Below, piece after piece: positions 51,352-62,832 of a DNA stretch of 64,000 nucleotides; position 1 is the first letter of the stretch, and every line of letters begins with the position of its first letter. Where the stretch lies: positions 4,960,001 through 5,024,000 of the forward strand of contig CP053418.1 of assembly GCA_013127575.1 (NCBI GenBank). The letters are read 5' to 3'. A program made the position numbers and the translations under genes. The notes under the pieces were generated by a model. It was given only the letters and a program-made list of their open reading frames with translations, had not been told where the DNA came from and searched no databases. The stretch comes from Ramlibacter terrae. Lineage in GTDB: Bacteria; Pseudomonadota; Gammaproteobacteria; Burkholderiales; Burkholderiaceae_C.

Positions 51352-52126
51352 GTGAAGGAACGGGCGGGCATCCAGTCGGTCGAGGTCGGCTTCGGCCTGC
51401 TGCAGGCGCTGGGCGCAGCGGCCGGTCCGCTGATGCTGCGCGACTGGCGCGGGCCGCGGAGATGAGCGCGGCCAAGGCGCACCGCTACCTCGTGAGCTTC
51501 CAGCGGCTGCAGCTGGTGGTGCAGGACCCGGGCCAGCACGCGCTACGACCTCGGCCCCGCGGCGCTCAAGCTGGGACTGGCTTCGCTCTCGCGGCTGGAC
51601 GCCGTCAGGCTCGGACGCCAGCGCGTGACGCTGCTGATGGAGGAGATCGGCCACACGCTGGCGCTGGCCGTGTGGGGCAACCACGGCCCGACCATCATCC
51701 ACTGGGAAGAATCGCCCCAGGCCGTCACCGTCAACCTGCGCCGGGCGACGTGATGCCCTTGCTGACGTCCGCCACCGGCCTGTGCTTCGCCGCCCACGCG
51801 CCGGCCGAAGCGGTCGCGGCGATGCTCAAGGAAGAACTGGCGCGCGCGCAGAAGCAGGGCCGGACCGACCTGCCCACCACGCCCGCCGGCGCACGCGCAT
51901 TGCTGGCCCAAGTGCGGCAGCACGGGGCGGCGCGCGCCGTGGACACGCTTCTGCCCGGCATCGCCGGCTTCTGCGTGCCGGTGTTCGACGCCGACGGCCA
52001 CATGGCCCCGGGCATGATCGCCATGGGCCCGGCCGGCACCTTCGACGCCGACTGGGGCGGCGCCGTCGACCGGCCGCTGCGCGCTGCCGCCGCGCAGCTT
52101 TCCAGCGACCGGGCTACCGCGGATGA
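51352..52126 (+). CDS. IclR-family regulator (four frameshifts)
   Basis: 258 residues after repair. Start GTG 51352 (MKERAGIQSVEVGFGLLQAL), then the winged helix (LRDLARAAEMSAAKAHRYLV), the linker DPGSTRYDLGPAALKLGLAS, and the effector domain (ALAVWGNHGPTIIHWEESPQ, DVMPLLTSATGLCFAAHAPA, GIAGFCVPVFDADGHMAPGM). Indels lie near 51447, 51533, 51745 and 52112; the first and last are CCTGG losses. The repaired end SSDLGYRG stops at 52126, overlapping the next ATG. It probably controls the divergent FAH gene. Confidence 0.86.
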
Positions 52127-53195
52127 CGCGCACGCCAGCGCGCCCCGGCGGCGGCTGGCGCCGCTGTTGCTGCTGGTGCTGGTGCTGCACATGGGCGCGC
52201 TCGGCTGGCTGGAACCGGCCGAACTGCTGCGCCCGGCGCAGCCGCCCGCCGGCAGCTTCTCGACGCGCACGATCGCGCCGCCGCCGCCACCGCCGGCCGT
52301 GGTCGTCGCCGAGGCGCCGAAGCCGGCCACGCCGGCGCCGTTACCGGTCGCGCCCGCCGCACCGAAGCCGCCCGTCCCGAAGCCACCCGCCGCGTCGCCA
52401 CCGCCTTCGCCTTCGCCTGCGCCCACGCCGGCACCACGGCCCGCGCCCAAGCCCCTCCCCGCGCCCGCCCCGGCGCCGGCTCCGGAACCCCCGCCCGCCG
52501 CGCCGGCCGCGCCTCCCGCTCCCGCTGCACCCGCCGCCCCCGCCGCGACCACCCGCACGGTGCTCGTCCCGCCCTCCGCGCGCTTCCACTACGACGTCGC
52601 CCTGCAGGCCAAGGGCATCTCGCTGCGCGGCAAGGGCGAGCTCGAATGGCGCCATGACGGCCGGCAGTACGAAGCGAAGCTGGAACTGTCCAACCCGTTC
52701 CTGCCGCGGCGCATCCAGCGCAGCACCGGCCGCATCACCGAAGACGGACTCGCGCCCGCGTACTTCGGACAAGAGCCGCAGCGAGCAGGCCGCGCATTTC
52801 GACCGCGAGAAGGGCCGCGTGATCTTCAGCAACAACCGGCCGCCCGCCGACCTCGAAGCGGGCCTGCAGGACCGCCTGAGCGTACTGATGCAACTGGCGG
52901 CGTTGGTCGGGGGCCAGCCGGCGCGCTTCAAGGCCGGCACCGAGATCGCCATTCCCACCGCCAGCACGCGCGAATCCGAAGACTGGGTGTTCGGCGTCGA
53001 AGGCGAGGAGGAACTGCAGCTGCCCGGGGCAACGTGCGCGCGCTGAAGCTGCATCGCAAGCCGCGCAAGGAGTTCGACCAGCGCCTCGAACTGTGGCTCG
53101 CGCCCCGCATGGACTACGCCCCGGTGCGGGTGCGTCTGACAAACCCCAACGGTGACACGGTCGATCAGCGGTGGTCCTCTACCGACAAGGGCTAG
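52123..53195 (+). CDS. DUF3108 protein with TonB-like N-terminus (three frameshifts)
   Basis: 357 residues after repair. One N-terminal helix (RLAPLLLLVLVLHMGALGWL), then about 95 residues of Pro/Ala-rich linker (repeated PAP, PPPPP), as in TonB-type periplasm-spanning proteins. The C-terminal domain (RFHYDVALQAKGISLRGKGE, HFDREKGRVIFSNNRPPADL, RLELWLAPRMDYAPVRVRLT) is DUF3108. Bases are lost or added near 52147 (a CCTGG), 52767 and 53030. Function unknown. The start overlaps the IclR stop. Confidence 0.83.
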
Positions 53196-53311
53196 GAGGG
53201 GCCCGGCCTATCTTCATTCCATGGCCTAGCGGCCGATGCCTGCGGAACCACTCGAGTGACGGCACTTGAATCGGAGCCTCTCGCAGCCAGTTAAAAGGCA
53301 AAGGGAACAAC

Positions 53312-53582
53312 ATGCAAATGCTTTATGACTCCGAATCGTTCGTCGTCGTGCACCTGCAGGCCAACGAACCGCTCGATGGCGAGCCGGTGCCGCGCAGCGT
53401 CCGCCATGGGTTCGAGATCGTCGACAAGCGCTCCAACAAGGAGGTCTACCTCGACGGTACCGGGCCGATGCCTTCCAGCGCCAGATCAACGCCGGCAACT
53501 GAACACCCCCACCCGGGAAGAGGTGGAAGCCACGCTCGACGGCTATGCCGAGCTGGCGCAGAACCCGCTCGTCGTCCACTGA
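53312..53582 (+). CDS. DUF3567 protein (two frameshifts)
   Basis: 90 residues after repair: MQMLYDSESFVVVHLQANEP, GFEIVDKRSNKEVYLDGTWA, then FQRQINAWQLNTPTREEVEA and the end AQNPLVVH. This is the pattern of DUF3567, a small Burkholderiales-restricted family. Both breaks (near 53461 and 53502) are CCTGG reduced to CCGG. It has its own AAGGGAAC ribosome site and lies 116 bases after the DUF3108 gene. Function unknown. Confidence 0.83.
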
Positions 53583-53603
53583 CACGCGCACGGCCGGCCC
53601 AGC

Positions 53604-54657
53604 TCAGCGCTGGCCGGCCAGCCGGCGGTACAGCGGCGCCACCAGCATCAGCACCGCGACCAGCCGGCAGACCTGGAAAGCCGTCACGACCGGCACCCCC
53701 AGCTGCAGCACCTTGGCGGTGATCGCCATCTCGGCGATGCCGCCCGGCGAGGTGCCCCGGGACCAGCGTCGCCGGGTGCAGCCCGGTCGCCCAGGCCAGC
53801 AGCAGGGCGAAGCCCGCGCACAGCACAACCATTCCCACAGTCCCCATCGCCACCGCGCCCAGCCAGCGCGGTGCGGCGTACAGGAACTCGCGCTGGAACC
53901 GCACCCCAGGCTGACCCCGATCACCAGCTGAGCCGCGTTGGACATGCCGGTGGGCATGGCCGACAGCTCCATGCCCGCCATCGTGATGCCCATGGCCGCG
54001 AGCAAGGCGCCCATGAACCGGGGATTGGCCCGTCCGCCGCGCTGCAGCAGCAAGGCGCCGGCAGCGCCGGCGGCACCGAGGAGCGCCAGGCCGCCCCAGT
54101 GCACCGAGCGCGCGCCCGGCAAGGTGGCGTCCGCTCCGTGCAGGCCGAGCGCGCCGAAGGCGAAGGGGATCAGCAAGGTGACGATCACCAGCCGCACGCT
54201 GTGGGCCGCGGCCACCGGTCGCTGCGGGCGCCCTCGCGCTCCGCCAGCAGGGTCATCTCCGAAGCCCCGCCGATGGCGCCCGCGAAGTAGCTGGTGGCGC
54301 GGGCCTCGCGCGGGCCCACGCCCATGCGCGCCGCGTGGCCGCGGTGCAGCCAGGCGCCGAACGCCCACCCCAGGCCGAGCGCCCAGGCGATCGCCAGCAG
54401 GATGGCCCACCAGATGCTGGCGACGAGCGCCGTCACCTGCGGCGTGAAGTACAGGCCCAGCGCCATGCCGATCACCCACTGGCCGGCGTTGCGCAGCGCC
54501 GGCACGCTGCGCGTGGGCGCGCCGAGGATGGAAGCGATCGAGGTGGCCAGCAGCGGGCCGATCATCCGGGGATCGGCGTGCGCAGCGCCACGCACAGCAG
54601 CGCGGCGGCGAGCGCAAGCAGCAGGGTGGCGGCGGGGCGCAGGAAGGAAGCGGACAT
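53604..54657 (-). CDS. AbrB-family membrane protein (four frameshifts)
   Basis: 351 residues after repair with ten helices arranged as two AbrB-duplication repeats. Segments: SASFLRPAATLLLALAAALL, MIGPLLATSIASILGAPTRS, TSYFAGAIGGASEMTLLAER, LAAMGITMAGMELSAMPTGM, LGVRFQREFLYAAPRWLGAV and TSPGGIAEMAITAKVLQLGV. The paired G-G-x-x-E-M motifs are the family signature. Indels lie near 54569, 54222 (both CCTGG), 53906 and 53757. The name comes from an ammonia-monooxygenase neighbour; transport role unknown. Confidence 0.84.
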
Positions 54658-54687
54658 CGGCGAGGCGGCAGCGCTTAGTATCTCCCG

Positions 54688-55399
54688 ATGCGCCTGATCG
54701 CCTTGCTCGTCGCCTCGTTCGTGGCCGCCTGTGCGGCGCCTTCCACCCTGCCCGATGTCGCCGGTGTCGACGCGCTGCTGGTCGGCGAGCAGCACGATGC
54801 CGACAGCCATGCGGGGCTGCAGCGCGACTACGTGGCCGGGCTCGCGCGACGTGGCCAGCTCGCGGCCCTGGCGCTGGAAATGGCGGATCGCGGCGCGAGC
54901 ACCGCCGGACTCCCGGCGACGGCGGGTGAGGAAACGGTGCGCAGCGCCCTGCGCTGGAACAACGAAGCCTGGCCCCGGGAGCGCTACGGGCCGGCGGTGA
55001 TGGCGGCCGTGGCGGCCGGCGTGCCGGTGCTCGGCGCGAACCTCCCGCGCGACGCGATGCGCGCGGCCATGGGCGATGCGGCCCTCGACGGCCTGCTGCC
55101 CGGACCGGCGCTGAAGGCGCAGCAGCAGGCGATCCGCCTCGGCCACTGCGAGATGCTGCCGGAATCGCAGATCCGCCCGATGACGCGCATCCGGGTCGCG
55201 CGCGATCGCGAAATGGCGCGCACCCTGCAGGAGTCGCTGCGCCCCGGCCGGGCCGTGGTGCTGCTGGCCGGCGCCGGCCACGTGGCGCCCGACGTCGGCG
55301 TGCCGCTCCACCTGCCGCCCACGGTCCGCGTGCGGCCGCTGGTGCTGCCGCCGCAGGAGACCGGCAAGGACTACTGCGCGGAGCTGCGGCGGCAGATGC

Positions 55400-55416
<17 letters not shown>
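54688..55416 (+). CDS. ChaN-family haem-binding lipoprotein
   Basis: 242 residues, frame intact. Lipobox in LLVASFVAACAAPS. The family shows as GVDALLVGEQHDADSHAGLQ, LALEMADRGA and, near the end, VVLLAGAGHVAPDVGVPLHL. ChaN proteins of the Tiki superfamily bind haem or act as metal-dependent hydrolases in the periplasm. Its 3' end overlaps the convergent aminotransferase by 17 bases, and it is divergent from the AbrB-type gene (30 bases). Confidence 0.85.
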
Positions 55417-56730
<1,314 letters not shown>

Positions 56731-56776
56731 GGGGGTCCTCCTGCGTCGAAGCCCCATTTTGCGACAATGGACGGCC

Positions 56777-57625
56777 ATGTCCCAAGCCTACATCCTCACC
56801 CTGTCCTGCCCCGACCGCCCGGGCATCGTCCATGCCGTCTCGGGTTTCCTGCTGGAGCGCGGCGGCAACATCGAAGAGGCCGCGCAGTACAACGACCACG
56901 ACACCGGCCTGTTCTTCATGCGCGTGCGCTTCGCCTGCGGGCAGCTGACGCAGGAGGACCTGCGCACGGCGCTGCGGCTGTTCGCCGAACCTTTCGGCAT
57001 GAACTGGAAGCTGCACGCGGCCGACCAGAAGCTGCGGGCGGTGATCATGGTGAGCAAGGAAGGCCATTGCCTCAACGACCTGCTGTTCCGCTGGAAGAGC
57101 GGGCTGCTGCCGCTGGACATCCGCGCCATCGTCTCGAACCACCGCGAGTTCTACCAGCTGGCCGCGAGCTACAACGTGCCCTTCCACCACATCCCGGTGA
57201 CGGCCGCGACCAAGGCGCAGTCCGAGGCGCGCCAGTACGAGGTGATCGAGACCGAAGGCGCCGAACTGGTGGTGCTGGCGCGCTACATGCAGATCCTGTC
57301 GGACGACCTGTGCCGCAAGCTGTCGGGCCGCGCGATCAACATCCACCACAGCTTCCTGCCCAGCTTCAAGGGCGCCAAGCCGTACTACCAGGCGCACGAC
57401 CGCGGCGTGAAACTGATCGGCGCCACGGCGCATTACGTGACCGCCGACCTGGATGAAGGCCCGATCATCGAGCAGGACGTGGCGCGCGTGGATCACGGGT
57501 ACACGGTCGAAGACCTCACCGCCACCGGCCGCGACACCGAGAGCATGGTGCTGGCGCGCGCCGTGAAGTGGCACAGCGAGCACCGGGTGCTGATCAACGG
57601 GCACAAGACCGTGATCTTCAAGTGA
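56777..57625 (+). CDS. purU: Formyltetrahydrofolate deformylase
   Basis: 282 residues, frame intact. An N-terminal ACT domain (SQAYILTLSCPDRPGIVHAV) is followed by the formyltransferase fold. DLCRKLSGRAINIHHSFLPS carries the catalytic NxHxS-like segment, and GATAHYVTADLDEGPIIEQD the conserved Asp. It hydrolyses 10-formyl-THF to THF and formate and balances the one-carbon pool. It is followed by a palindromic repeat. Confidence 0.95.
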   Translation: MSQAYILTLSCPDRPGIVHAVSGFLLERGGNIEEAAQYNDHDTGLFFMRVRFACGQLTQEDLRTALRLFAEPFGMNWKLHAADQKLRAVIMVSKEGHCLNDLLFRWKSGLLPLDIRAIVSNHREFYQLAASYNVPFHHIPVTAATKAQSEARQYEVIETEGAELVVLARYMQILSDDLCRKLSGRAINIHHSFLPSFKGAKPYYQAHDRGVKLIGATAHYVTADLDEGPIIEQDVARVDHGYTVEDLTATGRDTESMVLARAVKWHSEHRVLINGHKTVIFK

Positions 57626-57632
57626 CCACCCT

Positions 57633-57712
57633 GTCATCCCGGGCTTGACCCGGGATCCGTGCGGCGCCCGACCGACGGCCGCCCGGATTGCGGGTCGAGC
57701 CCGCAACGACAC
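57633..57712. repeat. Dispersed GC-rich palindromic repeat
   Basis: Contains CATCCCGGGCTTGACCCGGG at its left and GCGGGTCGAGCCCGCAACGA at its right, each an internal hairpin, with the ends (TGTCATCC / GCAACGACA) also complementary in part. This 'tcatcccgggcttgacccggg' type is spread through many proteobacterial genomes. It lies just after purU and could end its transcript. The spacing from purU to the Bug gene is 176 bases. Confidence 0.65.
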
Positions 57713-57735
57713 CAGCATGGTGAAACGTTGATCAG

Positions 57736-57748
57736 CATATCGAAACTG
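57736..57748 (+). promoter_or_regulatory. CATATCGAAACTG motif upstream of the Bug gene
   Basis: Differs at one position from CATATCGAAATTG at 59591-59603, in front of the carotenoid-oxygenase operon. It lies about 55 bases before the Bug start. It is a candidate site for the IclR regulator at 58786. Confidence 0.55.
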
Positions 57749-57801
57749 CGACACGCGAACGCCGTAGCGCAGACGTAGTCTCCCCCGCAAGGAGACAAGC
57801 C

Positions 57802-58785
57802 ATGAACCGTCGAAACCTGCTCACCGCGCTGGGCGCGGCGGGCGCCTGCGCCCTGCTGCCCGGTGTTGCCGCCGCCCGGGCCGCCTACCCTTCGCAGACC
57901 ATCAAGCTGGTGGTGCCGTTCTCGCCCGGCGGCGGCGGCGACGCGCTCGGGCGGCTGCTGGCCACCAAGCTGTCGGAGTCGCTCGGCAAGCAGGTGATCG
58001 TGGAGAACAAGCCCGGCGCCAGCACCGTCATCGCCACCGAGCAGGTGGTGCGCTCGGCGCCCGACGGCCACACCATCCTGCTGAACGTGCCGCTGGTGGT
58101 GCAGACCGCCACCATGATGGCGAAGCTGCCGTACGACCCGGTGCGCGACCTCACGCCGGTGGTCGACATCGTCAACTCCGCGCTGTGGATGGCCGTCAAC
58201 CCGCAGAAGATGCAGGCGCGCAACCTCAAGGAGTTCGTCGCCGAGGTGAAGGCCAAGCCCGGCGCCCACAGCTACGGCTCCATCGGCATGGGCTCGACCA
58301 CCCACCTGTTCGGCCACGCGCTCAACGAAAGCGCCGGACTCGACATGGTGCACGCGCCGTTCAAGGGCAGTTCGGTGGCGCTGACGGCGCTGCTGGCCGG
58401 CGACGTCTCCGCGGTCATCCTCGACATGGTCACGCTCAAGCCGCAGCTCGCGGCCGGCAAGATCCGCCTGATCGCCGTGACGGGCTCGGAGCGTTCCAGC
58501 TGGACGCCCGACGTGCCGACCTTCGCCGAGCAGGGCTACAGCGGGCTCGAGATGATGACGTGGGCCGGGCTGTTCGTGCCGCAGAAGACGCCGCGCGAGA
58601 TCGTGGCGCGCCTGCATTCGGAAGTCGCGCGCATCGTGCGCGAGCCCGACGTGGCCGCGAAGCTGGCCGACCTGGGCTACATCCCCGGCGGCATGCCGCA
58701 GGAGCGTTTCGCGCAGCAGGTGCGCGACGAAAAGGACCGCTGGGGCGTCCTGATCCGGAAGGCCGGCGTCAAGCTCGACCAGTGA
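57802..58785 (+). CDS. Bug (TctC) family solute-binding protein
   Basis: 327 residues, frame intact. Signal peptide MNRRNLLTALGAAGACALLP, cleaved near ARA. The family pattern is YPSQTIKLVVPFSPGGGGDA, VIVENKPGAS, DGHTILLNVP, GSIGMGSTTHLFGHALNESA and FVPQKTPREIVARLHSEVAR. Bug proteins capture organic acids or amides for tripartite (TctAB) uptake; no TctA or TctB is nearby. It has the shared AGGAGACAAGCC leader. It is convergent with IclR, ends one base apart. Confidence 0.92.
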   Translation: MNRRNLLTALGAAGACALLPGVAAARAAYPSQTIKLVVPFSPGGGGDALGRLLATKLSESLGKQVIVENKPGASTVIATEQVVRSAPDGHTILLNVPLVVQTATMMAKLPYDPVRDLTPVVDIVNSALWMAVNPQKMQARNLKEFVAEVKAKPGAHSYGSIGMGSTTHLFGHALNESAGLDMVHAPFKGSSVALTALLAGDVSAVILDMVTLKPQLAAGKIRLIAVTGSERSSWTPDVPTFAEQGYSGLEMMTWAGLFVPQKTPREIVARLHSEVARIVREPDVAAKLADLGYIPGGMPQERFAQQVRDEKDRWGVLIRKAGVKLDQ

Positions 58786-59541
58786 TCACACCGTGCGCCG
58801 GGCCAGCGCGATCAGCTTCGGCGCCACTTCGTCCAGCAGCCAGCGCTCATTGAGCGAGCGGCGCTGGAACGACACGTTGATCGCCGCCAGTTCGCCGCGG
58901 TCGACGCGACCCAACGGCACCGCCACCGCCTGCACGTCGGCGTAGACCTCGCCCACCGACACGCAGCAGCCCGTGGCCGGATAGTCGGCCAGGCTTTGCA
59001 GCAGGCGCTCCCTGTAGCGCGCCATTCTTCTTCCGGCGCCTTCACGGATCTGGTTCAGGATCGCCTGCCGGTCCGCCGGGCTGCAGGCGGCGAGGTAGGC
59101 GCGGCCCACCGCCGTGCCGCACATCGAATAGGTGCGGCCCACATCGATCGGATGGCCGCTGCGCTCGCCGAAGCGCGACACCTCGATGCACACCATGTCG
59201 AGGCGGTCGCGGATCGCGATCGACACCGTGCCGCGCACCTCGTGCGCCAGTTCCAGCATGCCGGCGCGCGCGCGCTGCCGCACCGAGAACATCTCCAGCA
59301 GCGGGAAGCCGAGCGACAGCACGGCCGAACCGAGCCGGTACTTGCCCGAATCCCGGTCCTGCGCCGGGTAGCCCATGCACATCAGCGTGTAGACCAGGCG
59401 CGAGACCGTCGGCCGCGGCAGGTCGAGGCGCTGCGCCAGCTCCTTGTTGCCCAGCACGGGCTGCTGCGGCGAGAAGCAGCGCAGCAGCTCCAGCCCGCGC
59501 GCCAGCGTGGTGGCGAACTGGCTCGCCCTCGTACTCGCCAT
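58786..59541 (-). CDS. IclR-family regulator of the carotenoid-oxygenase cluster
   Basis: 251 residues from ATG 59539-59541 (MASTRASQFATTLARGLELL), frame intact. Winged helix: KELAQRLDLPRPTVSRLVYT; effector domain: TVSIAIRDRLDMVCIEVSRF, RTYSMCGTAVGRAYLAACSP, SVGEVYADVQAVAVPLGRVD. Another ATG at 59593 (MSYREPGPAPTSRVPQAYGE) would need a frameshift, and it overlaps the ATATCGA motif, so I prefer 59541. It is divergent from the oxygenase gene. Confidence 0.86.
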   Translation of the reverse strand: MASTRASQFATTLARGLELLRCFSPQQPVLGNKELAQRLDLPRPTVSRLVYTLMCMGYPAQDRDSGKYRLGSAVLSLGFPLLEMFSVRQRARAGMLELAHEVRGTVSIAIRDRLDMVCIEVSRFGERSGHPIDVGRTYSMCGTAVGRAYLAACSPADRQAILNQIREGAGRRMARYRERLLQSLADYPATGCCVSVGEVYADVQAVAVPLGRVDRGELAAINVSFQRRSLNERWLLDEVAPKLIALARRTV

Positions 59542-59590
59542 AGGCCTGCGGCACGCGGGAGGTGGGCGCCGGCCCCGGCTCTCTGTATGA

Positions 59591-59619
59591 CATATCGAAA
59601 TTGTCGCCGATATATCGAG
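59591..59619. promoter_or_regulatory. Two ATATCGA direct repeats between IclR and the oxygenase gene
   Basis: ATATCGA occurs at 59592-59598 and 59612-59618, exactly 20 bases apart, so on one face of the helix. The second sits in the palindrome CGATATATCG (59608-59617). The layout suits an IclR dimer-of-dimers site. The same motif precedes the Bug gene. Confidence 0.65.
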
Positions 59620-59676
59620 TCCGCGTGACCGGGGACAGCCCCTGCTTCCTACAGTGCAGCACAGGAGACTGACGCC

Positions 59677-61117
59677 ATGAAGCTGGACGACCTGCCGGTC
59701 CACGAGATCCCCGCCCCGGACGGCAACAACGCCCCGGTGCACGACGAAGACACCTTCGAGGACCTGCCGGTCATCGGCGAGATGCCGCGCGACTTCTCCG
59801 GCATGTACGTGCGCAACGGCCCCAACGCGTTCTACCCGCCCGAGTGGCGCTACCACGCGTACGACGGCGACGGCATGCTGCATGCGGTGCGCTTCGAAGC
59901 CGGCCATGTCCGCTACCGCAACAAGTGGGTCCGCACCGCGGGCCTGCGGGAGGAGCAGGCCGCCGGCCGCGCGCTGTGGAAGGGGCTGAAGGAGCCCTTC
60001 CGCAAGGACCGCCCCGACGACCGCTGAAGAACACCTCCAACACCGACGTGAAGTACCACGCGGGCCGGCTGCTGACCATGTGGTACCGCTCCGGGCTGCC
60101 GTACGCGGTCGACCCCGAGACGCTGGAGACGCTCGGCCCGGCCGACACCGACGGCGCGCCGGACCGCATCTCGGCGCACTCGCGGCCCGACGAACACACC
60201 GGCGAGCTGCTCTGGTTCGACTACGACCTGAAGCCGCCCTACATGCGCTACGGCGTAATCGGCCCCGACCGCAAGCCGCGCCACGCCATCGAGGTGCCGC
60301 TGGCCGGCCCGAACCTGCCGCACGACATGGCGGTGACCGAGCACTACACCATCCTGCACGACTTCCCGCTGCGCCCGGACCCGGACGCGCTGGCCGCCGG
60401 CCGCTACAAAGTCCGCTTCTACCCCGAGCAGCCTTCGCGCTTCGGCATCGTGCCGCGCTACGGCAGCGCCGACGAGATCCGCTGGTTCGAGGCGAAGCCC
60501 GCGTACATGCTGCACGTGGTGAACGCCACGGGAAGAAGGCACCGAAATCGTCATGGTCGGCACGCCGTACCGCATCCACGAAGACGAGATGGGCCGCACC
60601 GACGTGCGGCGGCTGGAGCGCACCATCCACCAGCGCCAGCGCGACTTCCTGCTGTACGAATGGCGGTTCGACGGCGACCGGCCGCACCACCGAGCGCGTG
60701 ATCGACGACGTACTGAACTCCGAGTTCCCGGTGATCAACGGCTCCTACCGGGGGGCGCCGCAACCGCTGGACGTACAACATCGTGTTCCCGCCGGGCGGG
60801 CGCGAAGAGCCGCGCTTCCCCGGGCTGGTCAAGTTCGACATCGAGAGCGGCGGCTACATCGCGTACAGCGCCGGGCCGCGCTACTTCTACAACGAGCCGG
60901 GCTTCGCGCCGCGCGACAACCCGCAGTCGGAAGACGACGGCTACCTCGTCACGCTGGTGTGGAACCCGAAGGACCAGCAGTCGGAGATCCGGTGTTCGAC
61001 TGCCTCGGCGCCCGTCTCGCCCGGGGCCCCGTCGCCCGCGTGATCCTGCCGCGCCGCGTGCCGAACGGCTTCCACGCCACCTTCGTCAGCCAGCGCGTGC
61101 TGGACCGCTGGAAGTGA
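59677..61117 (+). CDS. Carotenoid cleavage oxygenase family protein (about five frameshifts)
   Basis: 480 residues after repair. Iron-ligand His candidates: DVKYHAGRLLTMWY, LPHDMAVTEHYTILHDFPLR, AYMLHVVNAWEEG and PNGFHATFV near the end. FSGMYVRNGPNAFYPPEWRY and GDGMLHAVRFEAGHVRYRNK start the beta-propeller. Indels lie near 60025, 60530, 60675, 60755 and 60992; the last four are all readable as damaged CCTGG or CCAGG. The family cleaves carotenoids, stilbenes or lignin-derived double bonds. No export signal is present. The downstream ligase and hydrolase suggest the products are degraded. Confidence 0.88.
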
Positions 61118-61121
61118 CGCG

Positions 61122-62832
61122 ATGATCGTCGTCCCGCGCGAGAAGATCGCCGACTACGTGGCCCGCGGCTGGTGGGGCGAGCAGACGCTCGCCGCGCTGT
61201 TCATTTCCACCGCCCGCCGCCAGCCCGACGTGCTGGCCGTGACCGACCCGCCGAACCGCGCGCAGATCACCGGCGACGCGCCGCTGCGCTGGACTGGGCC
61301 GACCTGCTGCGCGAAGTGGGCCGCACCGCCGCCTTCCTGCACGCGCAGGGCCTGCGCAAGGACGACGTGCTGGTCGTGCAGTGGCCCAACTGCGTGGAAC
61401 TGCATGCGCTGTATCTCGCGTGCGCCGCCAGCGGCATCGTCATCTCGCCGCTGCCGGTGCAGTACCGCGGCCACGAGATGGCGCACGTGGTGGCGATGAC
61501 CGGCGCGAAGGCGGCGGTCACGACCGCGCGCGTCGGCAGCCATCGCGCGGCGCAGCATTGGGCCGCGCAGTTCCCCGACGGCCTGCAACTGTGGTCGTTC
61601 GGTACCGAGCTCCCGGCGGGCGTGCAGGGGCTCGACGCCGCGCTGGCGGCCACCGCGCCGTGGGATGCCGACGAGCTCGAAGCGCACATGGCCGCCATCG
61701 GCCTGACCGCACACGACGTGGTCACGGTCTGCTGGACCTCCGGCACCGAGGCGCGGCCCAAGGGCGTGCCGCGCAACCACAACGAGTGGATGATCGTCGG
61801 CCAGTCGGTGATCGACGCCGGCCAGCTCCAGCCCGGCGCGCGCATGGTGATCCCGTTCCCGTTCGTCAACATGGCAGGCGTGTCGACCAGCCTTGCAGCC
61901 TGGTTGCTGGTGGGCGGCACGCTGCACCACCACCACCCGTTCGACATCGAGGTGTTCATCGGCCAGCTGCGCGACGAACCCACCGACTACACCGTCGCGG
62001 CGCCTGCGGTGCTGAGCATGCTGCTGAAGGAACCCGGCAAGCTGCAGGGCGTCGACCTGGGGCGGCTGAAGCGCATCGGCTCCGGCGGCGGCCCGCTGGC
62101 GGACTGGCTGGTGGAGCAGTTCGCCGAGAAGTTCGGCATCGAGATCGTCAACTACTTCGGCAGCAACGAGGGCGCCGCGCTGTCGTCGACGCCGCAGGAC
62201 GTGCCGGACCGCCGGCAGCGCACGCTGTACTTCCCGCGCATCGGCGTGCCGGGCTTCGACTGGTCGCTGTCCAACTCGAAGAAGATCCGCACGCGGCTGG
62301 TGGACTGGAGACCGGCCGCGACATCATCGCGCCCGGCCGCATCGGCGAGCTGCGCTTCCGGGGCCCGACGATCTTCAGCGGCTACTTCAACGCGCCCGAA
62401 CTCACCGCGCGCGCCTTCGACGAACAGGGCTTCTACCGCACCGGCGATCTGTTCGAGATCGCCGGCGACCAGGCGCAGTTCTACCGCTTCGCCGGCCGCC
62501 ACAAGGACATCGTGATCCGCGGCGGCATGAACATCTCGTCGGAAGAAGTCGAAGGCCTGCTGCTGGCGCACCCGAAGGTGCGCGAGGCCGCGATCATCGG
62601 CTACCCCGACCCGGTGCTGGGCGAGCGCGTCTGCGCCGTGGTCGCGCCGCAGCCGGGCCAGTGCGTCGACCTGGAAGAACTCGTGGCCTTCCTGCGCAAC
62701 GACGAGGGCGTGGCCGCCTTCAAGTGGCCGGAGAAACTGATCGTGGTGGAGCAGCTGCCGCGCAACCCGCTGGGCAAGGTGCTCAAGCGCGAACTGCGGC
62801 GCCTGCACGCGCCGGCCGGAGCGGTGGCATGA
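61122..62832 (+). CDS. AMP-dependent acyl-CoA synthetase/ligase (two frameshifts)
   Basis: 570 residues after repair. It starts MIVVPREKIADYVARGWWGE. The P-loop is VCWTSGTEARPKGVPRNHNE, followed by NYFGSNEGAALSSTP, GFYRTGDLFEIAGDQAQFYR, HKDIVIRGGMNISSEEVEGL and the C-terminal catalytic Lys in LPRNPLGKVLKRELRR. Indels lie near 61295 and 62306, both C lost from CCTGG. It activates a carboxylic acid, perhaps made from the aldehyde formed by the oxygenase. The substrate is unknown. The stop overlaps the next ATG. Confidence 0.9.

Noticed and set aside
52260..52560. The opposite strand of the DUF3108 linker reads as Gly/Ala-rich ORFs.
   Set aside because: This follows from the Pro/Ala codons of the real gene. 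No start context or family supports a second gene.
59542..59593. An upstream start for the IclR regulator at 59593 (MSYREPG).
   Set aside because: It needs a frameshift and would put the operator motif over the start codon. ATG 59541 gives an intact, full-length protein.
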